From Numida meleagris (Eukaryota; Chordata; Aves; Galliformes; Numididae), in contig NC_034411.1 of the NCBI RefSeq assembly GCF_002078875.1, forward strand, positions 7,448,271 through 7,512,270: 64,000 bases of DNA. Reading direction: 5' to 3'. Of the stretch, positions 27,701 to 38,870 are shown one piece after another (position 1 is the first letter of the stretch; each line of letters starts with the position of its first letter). Both the position numbers and the translations under genes were made by a program. The notes under the pieces were generated by a model. It worked only from the letters and a program-made list of their open reading frames with translations. It had not been told where the DNA came from and did not search any database.

Positions 27701-30313
27701 TGAACTGGGGACTGCAGGTACAAGAAAATGATGCACCCCTAACTACTGAGGCTATAGTTCCACAATCATTCCAGAGCCAGCAGCAGATGCATAAGGAGGG
27801 TGATGACCACACTCTCCTAACTTGCTCATGGCTATCTGTTCCATTGTGCTTAACTGCTTTTTATGGCCGTAAAGTAACCCAAAAAAATGGGAACTAATTC
27901 ACCTTACTGTGAAATGAGAATCCAGAAAGAAAACATGGACAAAGCAACTTCACATTGGTAACTCAGCAGATGGATGATAACCACTGTTTTGAACAACTTG
28001 GAGTTTCTGAACTGCACAGGACTGACAGCTTTTCTGAATACTTTTCAAAAGTTAAATTGATAATCTTCTTGCCACTTCCCTTACCCAGTTTAAGTTTACA
28101 ACACAAGAACTTGTCGTGAATGGATAGAATTAAATTTTGGCGTAAAACTCAGCTGCTGAAATACATTGTATTTGAGAAATCCGCAAGCATCTCACAAAGG
28201 AAAATGGCACACACGCCTAACAAGTCAACCCACTGTATTACCCTACAGGGATATTCAAAGCATCTGTGCCATTGATTTCTTGATATGTTTTCTTAAAGTA
28301 AGAAGCTATTATAAGCAGATGCTCTAAAACAGCTCGGAAGAAATGTGGACACAATTTACACTCTCTAAAATACACGCATATAACCCACGCTTTGGCATAA
28401 AAGGGGCAATAAAAACACAATTATCATTTTGGGGGTCTTTCACATCTCTCTCATAACAATTACTTGCGTGTACTTCCTATCCTTCTAGTTCAGCACTGAC
28501 ATCTGTAATGATATGAAGCCAAGTTATCAGATAATCAGGACACCAGAACTGGAAGGACACGCTATGTCAGATCAGCTGGCAAGAAAACACCACTTCATCA
28601 ATGTGATTTCATGCCAGACAATTTTTTTCTTGGACTTTAAGACTTGTTAATCACTTTATAACTTTCATAAAACTTTTACCGCTTTACCAGGACCTGCTTG
28701 AAGAAATAATTTTTACACTATGTTAAAGCAGATACCTGAAGAAACACCTCTGCCCAAGTCCTGGCAGTGAAAAAATGCTTTCAATCAAAAATAAGAATAA
28801 ATCAACCAACACCTTCCTAGCTGCTGTGAAGGGGAGGGGTCTTCATCCTTTCAAGCAGATTGTCGTGGCTGACACAAGGTAAGGAAAGTTGTGATATAAA
28901 AAAAAAATGCAGCTTGGGAGGGTGTGATATCTTTCATCCTCTTGACTTATTAGCAGTGCCTCCTGCTGATCATTCTAACTTCTTACAGGCTGCAGCAGAA
29001 GTCACAGAATCAGGATCATAAAATGGCTTGGGTTGGAAGGGATTGTCAAGATCATCTAGTTCCAACCCCTGCCATGGGCAAGGTTAGTCAGATAAACTAA
29101 GTTCTCCTTGTCACTCCTAGGAGTTTGAAAATAAGGAACATAGCTGGACAGATGCATGGTTTCTTCCCTTTTTGTTACACTGCTACTCAGAAGCAACGGG
29201 GAAAGCAAAATTGAAAGCCTGTATATGTGAAGTTCTACTTGACCTTCACCAGCCGAAATGAGGGTTTCTACAGTTCTGCATGCACTTCTGCTTCTGCCTC
29301 GCCCTCAAACTAGCTTTCACAGATGTGTTAAAAGGCAGTCAAAATTTACCTGAAAAAGAAATTCCTCTTTCTCAGCTGCATCTGCTCTCTACAGTGGCTC
29401 AACACGCTACTGCAGCACATTAGGGCCAGCACACAGGTGAGAATGTGTGGCTAGAAGCAAGACAAGAGGGTTTGACCACAACAGGGCCAAGACGTTTACT
29501 AAAGCCTGAACTGCAGAAACAGCTACTAACAAATGAAGCATTGCTCTATAATTACAAAAGAAAGGGAGAAATGATAGCCCCTCAAGACTTCTGAAGAAGA
29601 TTTGGGATCAGTGGTTCCCCCACCACCCAATGCCCAGAATAACATGCCATGAAGTAGAGAGTGAGAGGCTGTATTTGAACTAACTGATGGTCCATTATCA
29701 CATCTATCAACAATACAAAGAAAACAAAACCAACAGAAACAATGAAACGCAAACACAACCAAGCTAATGTCACAGATGATTAACTGTGATCAGAAAGCAA
29801 AGAGCACAAAAAGACCTCGAATCTTCAGAAGCTCTTCGGCATTGTCTGACATTCTTAAAGTACAGCTTGGTGACAAATATCAACCATTTCTGTTCGATTT
29901 CTGCCTTCTAATCTTGACAGCACTTACACATCAGCGTTTCAAGTCCCTTTTTGCTCAGAACTACTTGAGCTCTATCTGCTGTCTCCTCTATTGCAGTAGC
30001 TGAAGGCCTCCACGGAGCTTTAGACCGCTCTCTTGATTTCTTTGTAGTACATGACGGGCTAAAATCCAGCATGCAAATTCATCAAGAGATACAGAAATGG
30101 CATAAAGAAGAATATATAAACAAGCATTTCCAAACACTGCGTAAGTCGAAGGATGCCCTAAATATTATTTATTTGTTAGAAAAGAATAATGAAAAGAATT
30201 ACCTTGATTTCTATGTTCCCCACTTTAGCAGTCGATCTTATAATAGGTCTTCCAACCAAAGCTGGAAATATGTGCTCCGGAAAATTTGAGCCTGCATAGC
30301 CACATTTCACAAA
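15554..30313 (-). CDS. ACTR2: ACTR2, actin-related protein 2 (Arp2), exons 2-9
   Basis: Arp2 is an ATP-binding actin-fold subunit of the seven-protein Arp2/3 complex. With Arp3 it forms the first subunits of a new filament branch in the cell cortex, lamellipodia and endocytic sites. The coding sequence is the minus-strand join of 30203-30313, 24285-24500, 20779-20851, 19233-19369, 18360-18509, 17519-17664, 16942-17074 and 15554-15724. All junctions have GT-AG introns and the phases fit. The exons supply residues 17-394 of 394, so the length matches the family exactly. Visible landmarks include the nucleotide-binding loops [11 protein letters not shown] (about 155-165) and [10 protein letters not shown] (about 303-312). 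Y202, T237 and T238, phosphosites known to regulate Arp2, are present. Residues 1-16, including the first half of phosphate loop 1, are missing because exon 1 lies in the N gap. No frameshift or premature stop was seen. Confidence 0.98.
15725..16941 (-). other. ACTR2: ACTR2 intron 8
   Basis: Begins GTAAGT and ends with CAG-like CCTTAG on the minus strand. About 1.2 kb. No further exon, RNA gene or mobile element was recognised inside. Confidence 0.9.
16942..17074 (-). CDS. ACTR2: ACTR2 exon 8
   Basis: Encodes the last base of the R294 codon and residues 295-338, from [18 protein letters not shown] to GDVEKLS. It contains the conserved glycine-rich adenine/phosphate motif of the actin fold. 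Donor TCG|GTAAGT and acceptor GGTTAG|G. The 133-base length, with a split arginine codon (AG|G), fits the preceding exon exactly. Confidence 0.98.
17519..17664 (-). CDS. ACTR2: ACTR2 exon 7
   Basis: Encodes residues 246-293 plus two bases of R294, beginning [20 protein letters not shown] and ending IQAADIDT. Acceptor CACTAG|CTC, donor ACCAG|GTAAGAG. In the actin fold this is the subdomain 3-4 region with the hinge and nucleotide-contact segment GGERFEAPE. The 146-base length keeps the frame with exon 8. Confidence 0.98.
18360..18509 (-). CDS. ACTR2: ACTR2 exon 6
   Basis: Encodes exactly 50 codons, residues 196-245, from [18 protein letters not shown] to LVESYT. Y202 and T237/T238 fall here; phosphorylation at these sites is known to release Arp2/3 autoinhibition. 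Acceptor TTCACTCCAG|CTC, donor ACG|GTGAGTG. Confidence 0.98.
19233..19369 (-). CDS. ACTR2: ACTR2 exon 5
   Basis: Encodes two bases of G150 and residues 151-195, [20 protein letters not shown] through RYLIK. The [11 protein letters not shown] segment is the second phosphate-binding loop of the actin fold. Acceptor TTCTTTTAG|GT and donor AAG|GTGAGC. 137 bases, in phase with the neighbouring exons. Confidence 0.98.
20779..20851 (-). CDS. ACTR2: ACTR2 exon 4 (73 bases)
   Basis: A short exon encoding residues 126-149 and the first base of G150: [18 protein letters not shown] and LTLYAQ. It is too short to stand out by ORF length and was found by looking for the missing 24 residues between exons 3 and 5. 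Acceptor CTTACAG|GTT; the donor CAAG|GTAGGC is weaker than consensus. Because 73 is not a multiple of three, skipping it would shift the frame. Confidence 0.97.
20852..24284 (-). other. ACTR2: ACTR2 intron 3
   Basis: About 3.4 kb between the donor GAG|GTATGT and the acceptor CTTACAG. AT-rich. I see no embedded gene or recognisable CR1 element. A small GC stem-loop at 22208-22226 is noted separately. Confidence 0.9.
24285..24500 (-). CDS. ACTR2: ACTR2 exon 3
   Basis: The largest internal exon: 216 bases, 72 codons, residues 54-125, beginning [18 protein letters not shown] and ending [11 protein letters not shown]. It covers the subdomain 2 region that in actin forms the DNase-loop side, and the conserved LLTEPPMNP strand. 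The residue before NCKILL is K (NIDTKNCK), where I recall R in the human protein; this is a conservative difference. Acceptor TTTTACAG|GAT, donor GAG|GTATGT. Confidence 0.98.
24501..30202 (-). other. ACTR2: ACTR2 intron 2
   Basis: About 5.7 kb, starting AAG|GTAATT and ending ACAG. It contains one short CR1 tail fragment (29003-29085). No additional exon was recognised. Confidence 0.9.
29003..29085 (-). mobile_element. CR1 retroposon 3' tail fragment
   Basis: On the plus strand it reads CACAGAATCAGGATCATAAA, then TGGGTTGGAAGGGAT and CATCTAGTTCCAACCCCTGC. This is the reverse complement of the avian CR1 3' end, where the sequence ACTAGATGA..CCCTTCCAACCC is followed by ATTCTATG-type repeats. Only about 80 bases remain, so it is a heavily truncated and old copy. 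It sits in ACTR2 intron 2, in the same orientation as the gene. Confidence 0.85.
30203..30313 (-). CDS. ACTR2: ACTR2 exon 2
   Basis: Encodes 37 codons, residues 17-53: [20 protein letters not shown] then [17 protein letters not shown]. The start completes the phosphate-1 loop whose first half (DNGTG) is in exon 1. Acceptor CTTTTCAG|TTT; donor AAG|GTAATT, a non-consensus +4/+5. The STAKVG residues differ by one (A for T) from the human sequence as I remember it, consistent with an avian orthologue. Confidence 0.98.
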
Positions 30314-33300
30314 CTGAAAAGAAGAAGTGATTTTATTAGAGCATGTATTACTTTCTTTTACTAACAGTAATCTGTTTGGGAGTAAAACGCCAGGTTCAAG
30401 AGCATGTGTCCTGCAAGATTTCTGCTTTCACATCCCTTTCACACATTTCAGAAACACAGGCATACAATACTGCATTAAAGTACCTTCCAGGATGCTTTCT
30501 AAAACAGACTGTCAGATTTTGAAGAAGCAGTACGAAAATGACTAAGTGCACTGAGAGTTATAAAAGAGCGTAGTGTTCAAACCTGAATTTCCTGCCACCC
30601 TATGAGAAGTTCTCCAGCAAGCAGACTTACCATTTTGTAATGGATCGCCTCCTAAGTTCCCAAATTAATTTGCCTTTCCAATGAACATCAGGATCAGCAA
30701 AACAAATGATATGTCAGAAAACACAAAAACCTTGTGAACTCGGGTGTTACACTGCTATGAAAAAGAGTTTTTCTGCGAACCAGCAGAGATGCTTTGTACA
30801 ATTCAAACAGATTTCTCAGGAGTTTAAAAATGTTTGGACATATTTTAAGGGAAAAAAAGCAATGAGCTTGCAGTAAAATGTACAGGACACAAGTGAAGTC
30901 TCAGCTAGTGGTAACTCATACCAAGCAGGACGTTCTGAAAGAGTGTTTGTTCCTCAAATATGTACAAAGGGAAGTTTTAACTGAGCACAAAAAAAACTGT
31001 CATGATGTACAGCTCTAACATGAAGAGTCACCTTCTGTTGCTCTTAACTACTCATCTGTGAGGAATGTTTCAGAAAGGCATTTCTCAAGCTAGTTACGGA
31101 AAGATGCAAGCATTCTATTTAAAATTGGGCTAATAGGAGTGGGGAGGGAATTCTTTGTGCCCCTCATTTCTTTCCCTGACTCAGAACTCGCTCTCTACCA
31201 AGGCAGAGCTGTTCTGAATCCCGGTAGAATTACCACGTGTAACATTCATTTCACTCATTCTATTGCGATCCAGGTTCTCTGTAAAGGCAAGTACTTACTG
31301 ATTCTTGCTTACATTAAGACAAAGAGTACGAGGAGTTACACAGATCTTATCTGTGTATTCAAGAATGCACTGCTGTTACGGAAAAGCAGAGAGCACATTT
31401 TTGGATCACGCTACCTGAACGTGCCACAAGGCTTCAACAAAAGTTCTGCACCACAGGAAACACTCGAGACATTTTGAAGGACTGAGCTGAGCGTAGATAA
31501 AGGCTTACAGGCTCTTAAATTTCTTTTTAACGAATTACTGCTTCCAGAGCACTACACAAGTTTTGTTGCTACAATATTCTGGCATACAAGAAAGCTGAAC
31601 TAGAGAACGCGGAGCTACAAAAATGATCTTCTAAGTTCCTACCCTCTCAGCTGTAATTGTAACTCCCAGTCCGTTCCTATGTTAAGCCCTAAGGCCTTGA
31701 CACACCTTGCTGGGACGTTGCATAACAGTAGGATACTGGCAATTAACAGATCTGATAGCCAAGAAGTTCACCATCTCCTCCCCTAATGTTACTCATTTTA
31801 TTTAGCATAGGCTGACTCCGGCTCTCTCTTTCAGGTTAGAACCAAGAATCTGTACAAATGACGTTTTTCACAAACTCTACCTGGTTAACCAAATAGAAGG
31901 GGCAAAATTTCCATTCCTCCTCTTTTCTCCCCTTCAAATCCACCTTGTTTCTCCAGGCTACGTGTACAGTTAGTGAGTATTAAAGCCTGCCCTGTGGCCA
32001 GCATCCCCTGGTGGAAGATGCTGAGCATTCTCAGGGTAGCATTCTCCCTGGCACCACAGCGAGCGTTCAGCTGGTTGGGTAGGCTGGGGATGATGGAACG
32101 TTAGGTGCTAAGGCTGAAGAAGGACACTTGATCAAACCACCAAGAGAGAACTGCTGACAGGTCAATGCACCTTAGGAACAGACACGTATCCACCTAATAA
32201 ATCCTGAACTGTTTGGGATTTTTTGAAGAAGAAGCGTAAGACACTCATCCCTCCCTTACAAAAGATCTTTCAAAACATTTGCTTGAACATTATAAAGTGG
32301 TTTGGAATATAATCATCTTCTGGGGCCAAACGTTAAATACTCGCTGTTCTTTCCACCTTCATTTGAAGCCCTCTATTGAAACAGAAGTACAGCACGCTTA
32401 TTTCTCTGCCATCCGTTCTCCGTACGGCCCTTGGAACAATTAGCAAATGATTTCAGTACAACACTCAGCGCACACTACGGCTCGAACAATAAAACCAACA
32501 CTCAGTGTATTTAAACACATCTTGGCAAGGAAGCCAGAGTTCACCATCATTCATTTTTGCAAGTGTCTGCTATACATACAAAATGCTTTAAGAGTAGCTA
32601 CTTCATTTGCCTGTCTGCATGGCCATTTTACCATATATAGTTTCTTCTCCATTGCACTGTGGTTTGCACGGACTCTTTCACTTCCTACTGAGTCATCAAA
32701 CAGCAAGAACTCGAATGTATAAGTGTTCTTTCAAACTGAAGAATGAGGAAGCTCACAGACGTCACGTGACAGGCTTTAAAATGAACATATCAATATTCTT
32801 ATCAGGGGGCTGCGCTTGATTCCTTCAGCTGATGTAATTCTCAAACAAAAACCCTGAATACTATTAGAGAAACACTACAGGCCACTCAGTCACTAATTGC
32901 TTGTGCTATAACAAAGAACAGCCACCTCTAACCCTCTCGCTGTCAAGATGCCTCCATCCTGCACTACACGTTGCAAGAACTTCCTCCTAGCACCTCTTCC
33001 TCAAAGCAGCAAGCTACGTTAAGGTCGTATTTCAGTGTGACAAGAACAGCAAATTGCAGAGAAGCTCAAAGTTAAAACTGCATCTGATTTCTCTAGCCTC
33101 TATTTTTATGTAATACTTGTGGCACCTGACAAGAGCCTTAATTTCACGCATTAAGTATGACATCTCGCGGCATATCAGAAATCCCTCTGATATAAAGCGG
33201 GCCCTCTTTGTCGCACATGAAAATAGTTACTGTGAAAAACACTATTTTGACAAAGTAGGCCTAACTTGACATATTCGATTCCCAGCTGAGGTTTCAAAGA

Positions 33301-34031
33301 CTTTCTGAGGTCAAGAACAAAATTTTCTTCCGGTTTAATTATCCTAAACCGGCCTAAATATTTCAAGCTGACTGATTTAACAGTCGTGTCCTGATAGCTC
33401 ATTCCTGCACAGAGTTGGCTCTGCAGGCAGGGTACCTCCACACACGCACTGTTCTGCTTGGAGGCAAACACAGCCTGAACCGGCAGAAGCTGAAGTGACA
33501 CTGGCCCCTCCTCCAGGCCCCCTAACAGCAGCATAAAGCCACCTCCCCGTGTTATCTGTACCCAGCTGGTACAGTTCACAGAGAAAAGAATGTATCACTC
33601 TAAGAAACCTCCTAAATGAAGAAGACACACCCACGGGTCTGTTACACTGAACAAAACCTACATACAAGCACAGCTTGGGAAGCTGTACGAGCAATTGCTT
33701 CTACTGTGGCCGTGCAGTGCTGGTGGCACTAGCTGCAGCCAAGCGCCCTACAGCTCGCTGCTGCACTGCCACAAGATGGGCAGCACTGGAGGATGGAGTG
33801 GGTTCCTGGGATACGGGCCTCTCGGATCAAGCCTGACAAGAAGAGCATTAAGCACTTAAAGGAAAAAAAAAAAAAAAAAAAGAAGTCGCAAATGTCTTAT
33901 TATTCTTTCCTTTTTCTAAACGGTACTGTGGGAAGTACCCAGAGGCTCTGAACCTCAGCCCTGTTTGAGATCATTGCCTCAGAAAGGGGAAACACGAGAA
34001 GGCACCGGAACCATCAGAACAGCGCTGTCAG
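30314..34031 (-). other. ACTR2: ACTR2 intron 1 (part up to the assembly gap)
   Basis: Runs from the exon 2 acceptor to the N run. No other coding exon recognised. It contains a 19-base poly-A run (33863-33881). The remaining part of the intron, exon 1 and the start codon must lie in the gap. Confidence 0.85.
33863..33881. repeat. Poly-A tract (19 A)
   Basis: Uninterrupted run of 19 adenines about 150 bases before the assembly gap. Confidence 0.9.
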
Positions 34032-34716
34032 NNNNNNNNNNNNNNNNNNNNNNNNNNNNNNNNNNNNNNNNNNNNNNNNNNNNNNNNNNNNNNNNNNNNN
34101 NNNNNNNNNNNNNNNNNNNNNNNNNNNNNNNNNNNNNNNNNNNNNNNNNNNNNNNNNNNNNNNNNNNNNNNNNNNNNNNNNNNNNNNNNNNNNNNNNNNN
34201 NNNNNNNNNNNNNNNNNNNNNNNNNNNNNNNNNNNNNNNNNNNNNNNNNNNNNNNNNNNNNNNNNNNNNNNNNNNNNNNNNNNNNNNNNNNNNNNNNNNN
34301 NNNNNNNNNNNNNNNNNNNNNNNNNNNNNNNNNNNNNNNNNNNNNNNNNNNNNNNNNNNNNNNNNNNNNNNNNNNNNNNNNNNNNNNNNNNNNNNNNNNN
34401 NNNNNNNNNNNNNNNNNNNNNNNNNNNNNNNNNNNNNNNNNNNNNNNNNNNNNNNNNNNNNNNNNNNNNNNNNNNNNNNNNNNNNNNNNNNNNNNNNNNN
34501 NNNNNNNNNNNNNNNNNNNNNNNNNNNNNNNNNNNNNNNNNNNNNNNNNNNNNNNNNNNNNNNNNNNNNNNNNNNNNNNNNNNNNNNNNNNNNNNNNNNN
34601 NNNNNNNNNNNNNNNNNNNNNNNNNNNNNNNNNNNNNNNNNNNNNNNNNNNNNNNNNNNNNNNNNNNNNNNNNNNNNNNNNNNNNNNNNNNNNNNNNNNN
34701 NNNNNNNNNNNNNNNN
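34032..34716. other. ACTR2: Assembly gap (685 N), expected to hold ACTR2 exon 1
   Basis: 685 consecutive N. The sequence immediately to the right is extremely GC- and CpG-rich, which is typical of short-read dropout in avian CpG-island promoters. The ACTR2 coding sequence lacks only its first 16 codons, and these are not found between 30313 and 34031 or just to the right. I infer that the start codon, 5' UTR, TSS and first donor lie here. Whether the N count equals the true size cannot be judged. Confidence 0.85.
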
Positions 34717-34870
34717 CCTGCCGCGCGCGCACGCCGGAAGCCGTCAGCGCCCCGCCGCCAGCCAATCGGAGCGGAGCGGGCGCCCCTTCGCCCCGCCCAC
34801 CGCCGTTGCCATGGCGGCGGCGAGGTCTGCTCGGGGAGGCCAGGGACGGCTCGCCCCGTGACCCCTCACG
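34717..34870 (-). promoter_or_regulatory. ACTR2: ACTR2 promoter flank, CpG-rich
   Basis: This GC-rich, CpG-dense sequence lies upstream of the inferred first exon of the minus-strand ACTR2 gene. Visible motifs are an ETS/GABPA-type CCGGAAG (34734-34740), a CCAAT box (34762-34766), a GC box CCCCGCCC (about 34791-34798) and GCCATGGCGGC resembling YY1 (about 34809-34819). No TATA box is seen. This matches a housekeeping promoter. Motif assignments are by eye. The CpG island is cut by the gap and on the right is abutted directly by a CR1 fragment. Confidence 0.7.
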
Positions 34871-34877
34871 TTCAGGG

Positions 34878-35110
34878 GATGGCTGAGGTTGGAAGGGACC
34901 TCTGGAGGTCATCGAGTCCGCCCTCCTGCTCCCCTAGAGCGCGCTGCCCGAAAGTGTGTCCAGGGAAGGAGATTCCATGACCCTCTGGGCAGCCTCTGCC
35001 GTCCCCCCCCAGACTGAGGCCTGAAAGAGAGCCCTTCCCAAGTGGCGCTGCCCACTTCTGCGTTTCGTTCCTCCAAATAAAGCAGTGTGATCCCCTGGGC
35101 TACCTCTTGA
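34878..35110 (-). mobile_element. CR1 retroposon fragment (minus orientation)
   Basis: The plus strand begins GGCTGAGGTTGGAAGGGACC, then TCTGGAGGTCATCGAGTCC. This is the reverse complement of a CR1 3' end (ACTAGATGACCTC..GTCCCTTCCAACC). The body continues through GATTCCATGACCCTCTGGGC, with decreasing resemblance to about 35110. It lies only a few bases from the ACTR2 promoter CpG island. Confidence 0.85.
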
Positions 35111-35259
35111 CGGCCTGCTGCTCCTGTGTTCGCCGGCCAAAAGGCACCAGAAAGCAGGAGCGTGCCCTGCCTGGGACGAAGCGCCAGGTGTGCCACATGT
35201 GGGACAGGGCCCGAGGGGATGGCACGGAGCTGGGTCAGGGGAGGGTCAGGGGGTTAGGG

Positions 35260-35462
35260 ACAGGCTCTGCCCCAGAGGGTGGTGGGCATGGCACAGGCTG
35301 CCCAGGGCAGTGGGCACGGCCCCAGTGCCAGAGCTCAGGGAGCGTTCAGACAGCACTCCCAGCCATAGGGCTTGGATTTGCGTGGTGCTGTGTGGAGCTC
35401 AGGGTTTGGGTCAGTGATTCTGGTATGTCCCTTCTAACTCAGGATATTCTGTAATTCTGTTC
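35260..35462 (+). mobile_element. CR1 retroposon 3' fragment (plus orientation)
   Basis: The end reads GGTATGTCCCTTCTAACTCA followed by GGATATTCTGTAATTCTG, a decayed CR1 3' end with ATTCTGTG-type terminal repeats. The upstream part contains the typical CAGGCTGCCCAGGGCAGTGG segment. It faces the neighbouring minus-oriented CR1 copy at 34878-35110. The 5' boundary is approximate. Confidence 0.8.
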
Positions 35463-38400
35463 CCCTGCTTTATAATTCTCTACATTGATCCACTCTGAAT
35501 GAGAGCATGTTGCAATTAGGTGGAGCAGAGATGGGAGAAGCACGTCTTTTTCTGTATAGTTTCTGACTTGCGCATGAATAACAGCCGTGATTTTTTGTGC
35601 TTTGAAATATAAGAAATAGCAGGATGTGTGCCATACTATTTAACTTTTTTAAAATTTTAATCACATTCAGATACTGAGAATGAAAAGAACACGAAGCATT
35701 CAGCTTTCTGAAGCATTCAGCCATCCGAATATACATGAGCTAACCAGCACAACGCAGATATAATGGAAGGACTTCCTGGTCATTCTGGAGCATTAGCAGC
35801 TGGGTATGAATTAGTACCTGGGTATGAATTGCACGGTAATACAGATAAGTTTCACATTAATATATTCAATTCTTCAATGTGTGATATTTTCATATTCATA
35901 AAAGTGAAGGGTTTATGTTGTTACTTGATATGTATAACAGTTGCCTTAAAAGACTGTTCTTTGTCCAGAAAAAATTAGTTGATCGTATATCTGAAGTCAC
36001 TCAGCTTGCTGAACCCACTGTAAAGGGCTCAGACTGGGGAAGTAGCCTCTGCCTCCTGCTCTACTGTTAGACTTGCTATGTAATTTTGGACACATCGTTT
36101 AACCTAATCGTAAACCCAAGTCTGAGTTTAATGAGCTGGATAGGTACCATGCCACATGATGCTTATGCTCTTGAATAAAGCGCCTGAGCGCCATGAATGA
36201 GAAGTGTTTCAGTTTGGGTTCTAATCCTCTGTTGATCAGTCAGACAGAATGCTTATACTATGCTTCCTTGTGTAGAAGGGTGGCGAGGTGTTCTCTGCTC
36301 TGAGATAAACTAGTGTTTATTTGTCCTGAAGGAAAAAAAAAACAAGCAATGCATTTGAGAACTTTTCTGAGATTAAACGTTCAGTAGATCTCAATAAATA
36401 TGTTTATGAGTTTAATTTTATTACATTAATATACATCCCCACAGCTTTTATTACATGAGCCTTTTTCTACCAGGGATTTAGCCTATTAGTTAAGGAAACC
36501 CAAGGGATTAGTCTGATAGCTGCAGTCAGAAATTACCGTGTAATTAAAGACACCCAGGAAACAGTGATACTGAAGTCTGCCAATCCCTGCAAAGCAAGCG
36601 GTTAATTTGCCGCGTCTAGATATAAGATGACATGTTAAAGGGACACAAGTTCTGCACCAGAAATAGACGTGATAAGGAGGAACTTGTGTACTGCACCGTG
36701 TAGCCATCGCTGTTCTTGCTACCAACTATTGCTGCCTGTTTTTCAATAGCTTTAAAAGTTTTGGGTGTTTTATTGAAGGTCATGTGCAATGCAGGAGAGG
36801 AAGTATGTGGCTTGCACAGAAGTCTATTTTAAATCTTACTTGACTAATTTAGTTGGACTGAGATGTTACTTCATGTTCAAAAGAAAATAGAAAATGCAGT
36901 GTCTTAAGAAAGTTGCAGAGCACTGGAGCAGGCTTGTTAGTAGCAGGGAGAGACGTTTTGTCATGGTCTGTACTTGTCAGTGTCATTTGCTGCAAGCAGG
37001 GTAATGGAGGGCATCCATCAGTGCACAAGTGGAGAAGAAGATCCACTGTCTGCATGAGTGGCATCAAGAAACAGCATAATATTCCAGAAATTCTGCAGTG
37101 TCAGTATTTGTGACATGCTTGAGCCATTCTAATAGCACGATATGTGTACAAATAAATCGTAGCAGGAGAGATTTAATTTAACTATATCCAAAATACACAG
37201 GGTACACATTACACAGTATTTCTTTTGTACATAAGTCTAATGATGTATATTCTAGTTGGTGAAACTTGCTTTCAAGGTTGTTAAAGAAATAAGAAGAAAA
37301 AATGTATGTATTTTTCTGTCGTCAGAGTAAACTTGTATGTATACTTCACAGCTTTGTTTTCTTGAGGTAAGTTGTAAAGTGACTTCACATAACATTGTAT
37401 GAACGGAAAATTTCCCTGCCAAAAAGCTAGAGCCCGTTTGCTTGTAAAGCCACAGAGAGAACTACCCACCATTTCCTAGGAGGAGATGGTGCAGTGACTT
37501 GCTGTGGCTTTAGTGAGAGGGCAAGGCTTCCTGATAGAAGATAATCAAAGTATGATGACTAAGTGGAGTGCTGAAGCTTTTGAGATAAGTACTGCATCTG
37601 TCTTGCACTGAGCTGAATAGATTTATAGGAACTTGCCAGTTAGGAGGCCTGCCTTTATCCTAATGTGCAGGCATAGAGAAACTGTATGAGCAGAGGCAGG
37701 AAATGCTCAGAACAGAAAGGGAAAGTGAGCTACTGATACATATGGAGCTCTGCTCGGTATAGCAGGCAAAGGAGGGTCCAGGAGGAACAGAAGGCGTCTC
37801 TTCTGTGTCTGATCAGCCCGAGAAAAGTCCTTACTAAACAAAGTGGCAGCCTGGAGAATATAAAAGCACAGGAAATGGTGCATTTCCAGTCCCACTTTCG
37901 CTTCTTACGGAGCCATTGCAGTGCGGGTGCATAGGAGTTGCCCATGGCAGCTCTGTGCAGGCTGGCGAAACTCAGGCCAGACCCGACATTGTTGAGGCTG
38001 GTTCCAGTTTTGTTTGTCAGGTCGAGGGAAGGACACCCTCCTTAAGTGTTGGTATTAATCCTTTTCTCTTAGTTAATCTGTTTTGTTTCCCACTGAGGCA
38101 TTTTACCTTCGCCTCTACATTATTTCTTTGTCAAAATCAAAAGAAAATAAAGATTCAAAGAAAGCAACTCTTAGAATAGACTAAACACTGTGTATTATTT
38201 GCTAGATGTATGAAATGGGGGAAACAGGAAGTTAGAAACATTCAGGCAGTCAGTATGCATCTAAATAGTTTATGGGTTAGGGGGCAGATAAGCCAGCACA
38301 CCCACCCCCAGCATTGCATGGCTACGTCACCAGCATTAAGGGATTCCGACCTTTGCTAACTCTTTAATATCTTTAATATCCTTGGTTATCAAACCCAAAC

Positions 38401-38870
38401 TCACTCGTGTGCCAGAAGCAGCATGGTTCTGGTAGCCCATGCAGGTAATTTTCATGCTCAGAGAAGACAACTCGTGCCAAACTGTGTCAGGAGAGAGTGC
38501 TCAGCAGGCCTCAATTTCTGCAGTGAAAAAGGACCGGATTCTGATTCTCCTCCCTGCTAGCACCACCCAGTCTGAGTCATGCAAGCTGGAAGCAGTAGCA
38601 TAGTTGCAAAACTTCCTCACCTAGATCATGCTATCCGGTGTGTGCTGCACTTGGATTGTTGAGTGAGGTGTTTGGATGCATAATTAAAATACATAGAGCA
38701 CAGGGTTGTACTGCTGGGGATTCTTCCACAACATTTCTTCACCAGACAGAGAAAATTTCTCCTCTCTAGCATTGCAGAGTAACACTATAAACATTTGTTT
38801 TTGTTGATTCATTTCCAGGCTAACGTAAGAACATGTTGTAAAAGTCACATTTTGCTGGATTTAGTTTTAG
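35463..38870. other. Intergenic stretch between ACTR2 and RAB1A, part 1
   Basis: AT-rich single-copy-looking sequence with no recognised exon or RNA gene. A short tandem duplication of CTGGGTATGAATT occurs at 35800-35812 and 35818-35830. Confidence 0.65.

Noticed and set aside
30590..30640. Minus-strand ATG followed by GTAAGT donor in ACTR2 intron 1, as an alternative first exon
   Set aside because: A single good donor motif is common by chance, and splicing it to exon 2 would remove the conserved first half of the phosphate loop (DNGTG). There is no CpG or promoter context.
33175..33579. 134-codon minus-strand frame in ACTR2 intron 1
   Set aside because: No recognisable domain, overlapping frames on the same strand, and no need for another exon, since Arp2 is complete apart from its first 16 residues.
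34811..34861. ATGGCGGCGGCGAGG start with a 16-codon frame as a possible divergent gene start
   Set aside because: It ends after 16 codons, matches nothing I know, and lies in the CpG-rich flank where such triplets are common.
33965..34912. About 295-codon frames spanning the N run on both strands
   Set aside because: Most of their length is N translated as X; they are artefacts of the gap.
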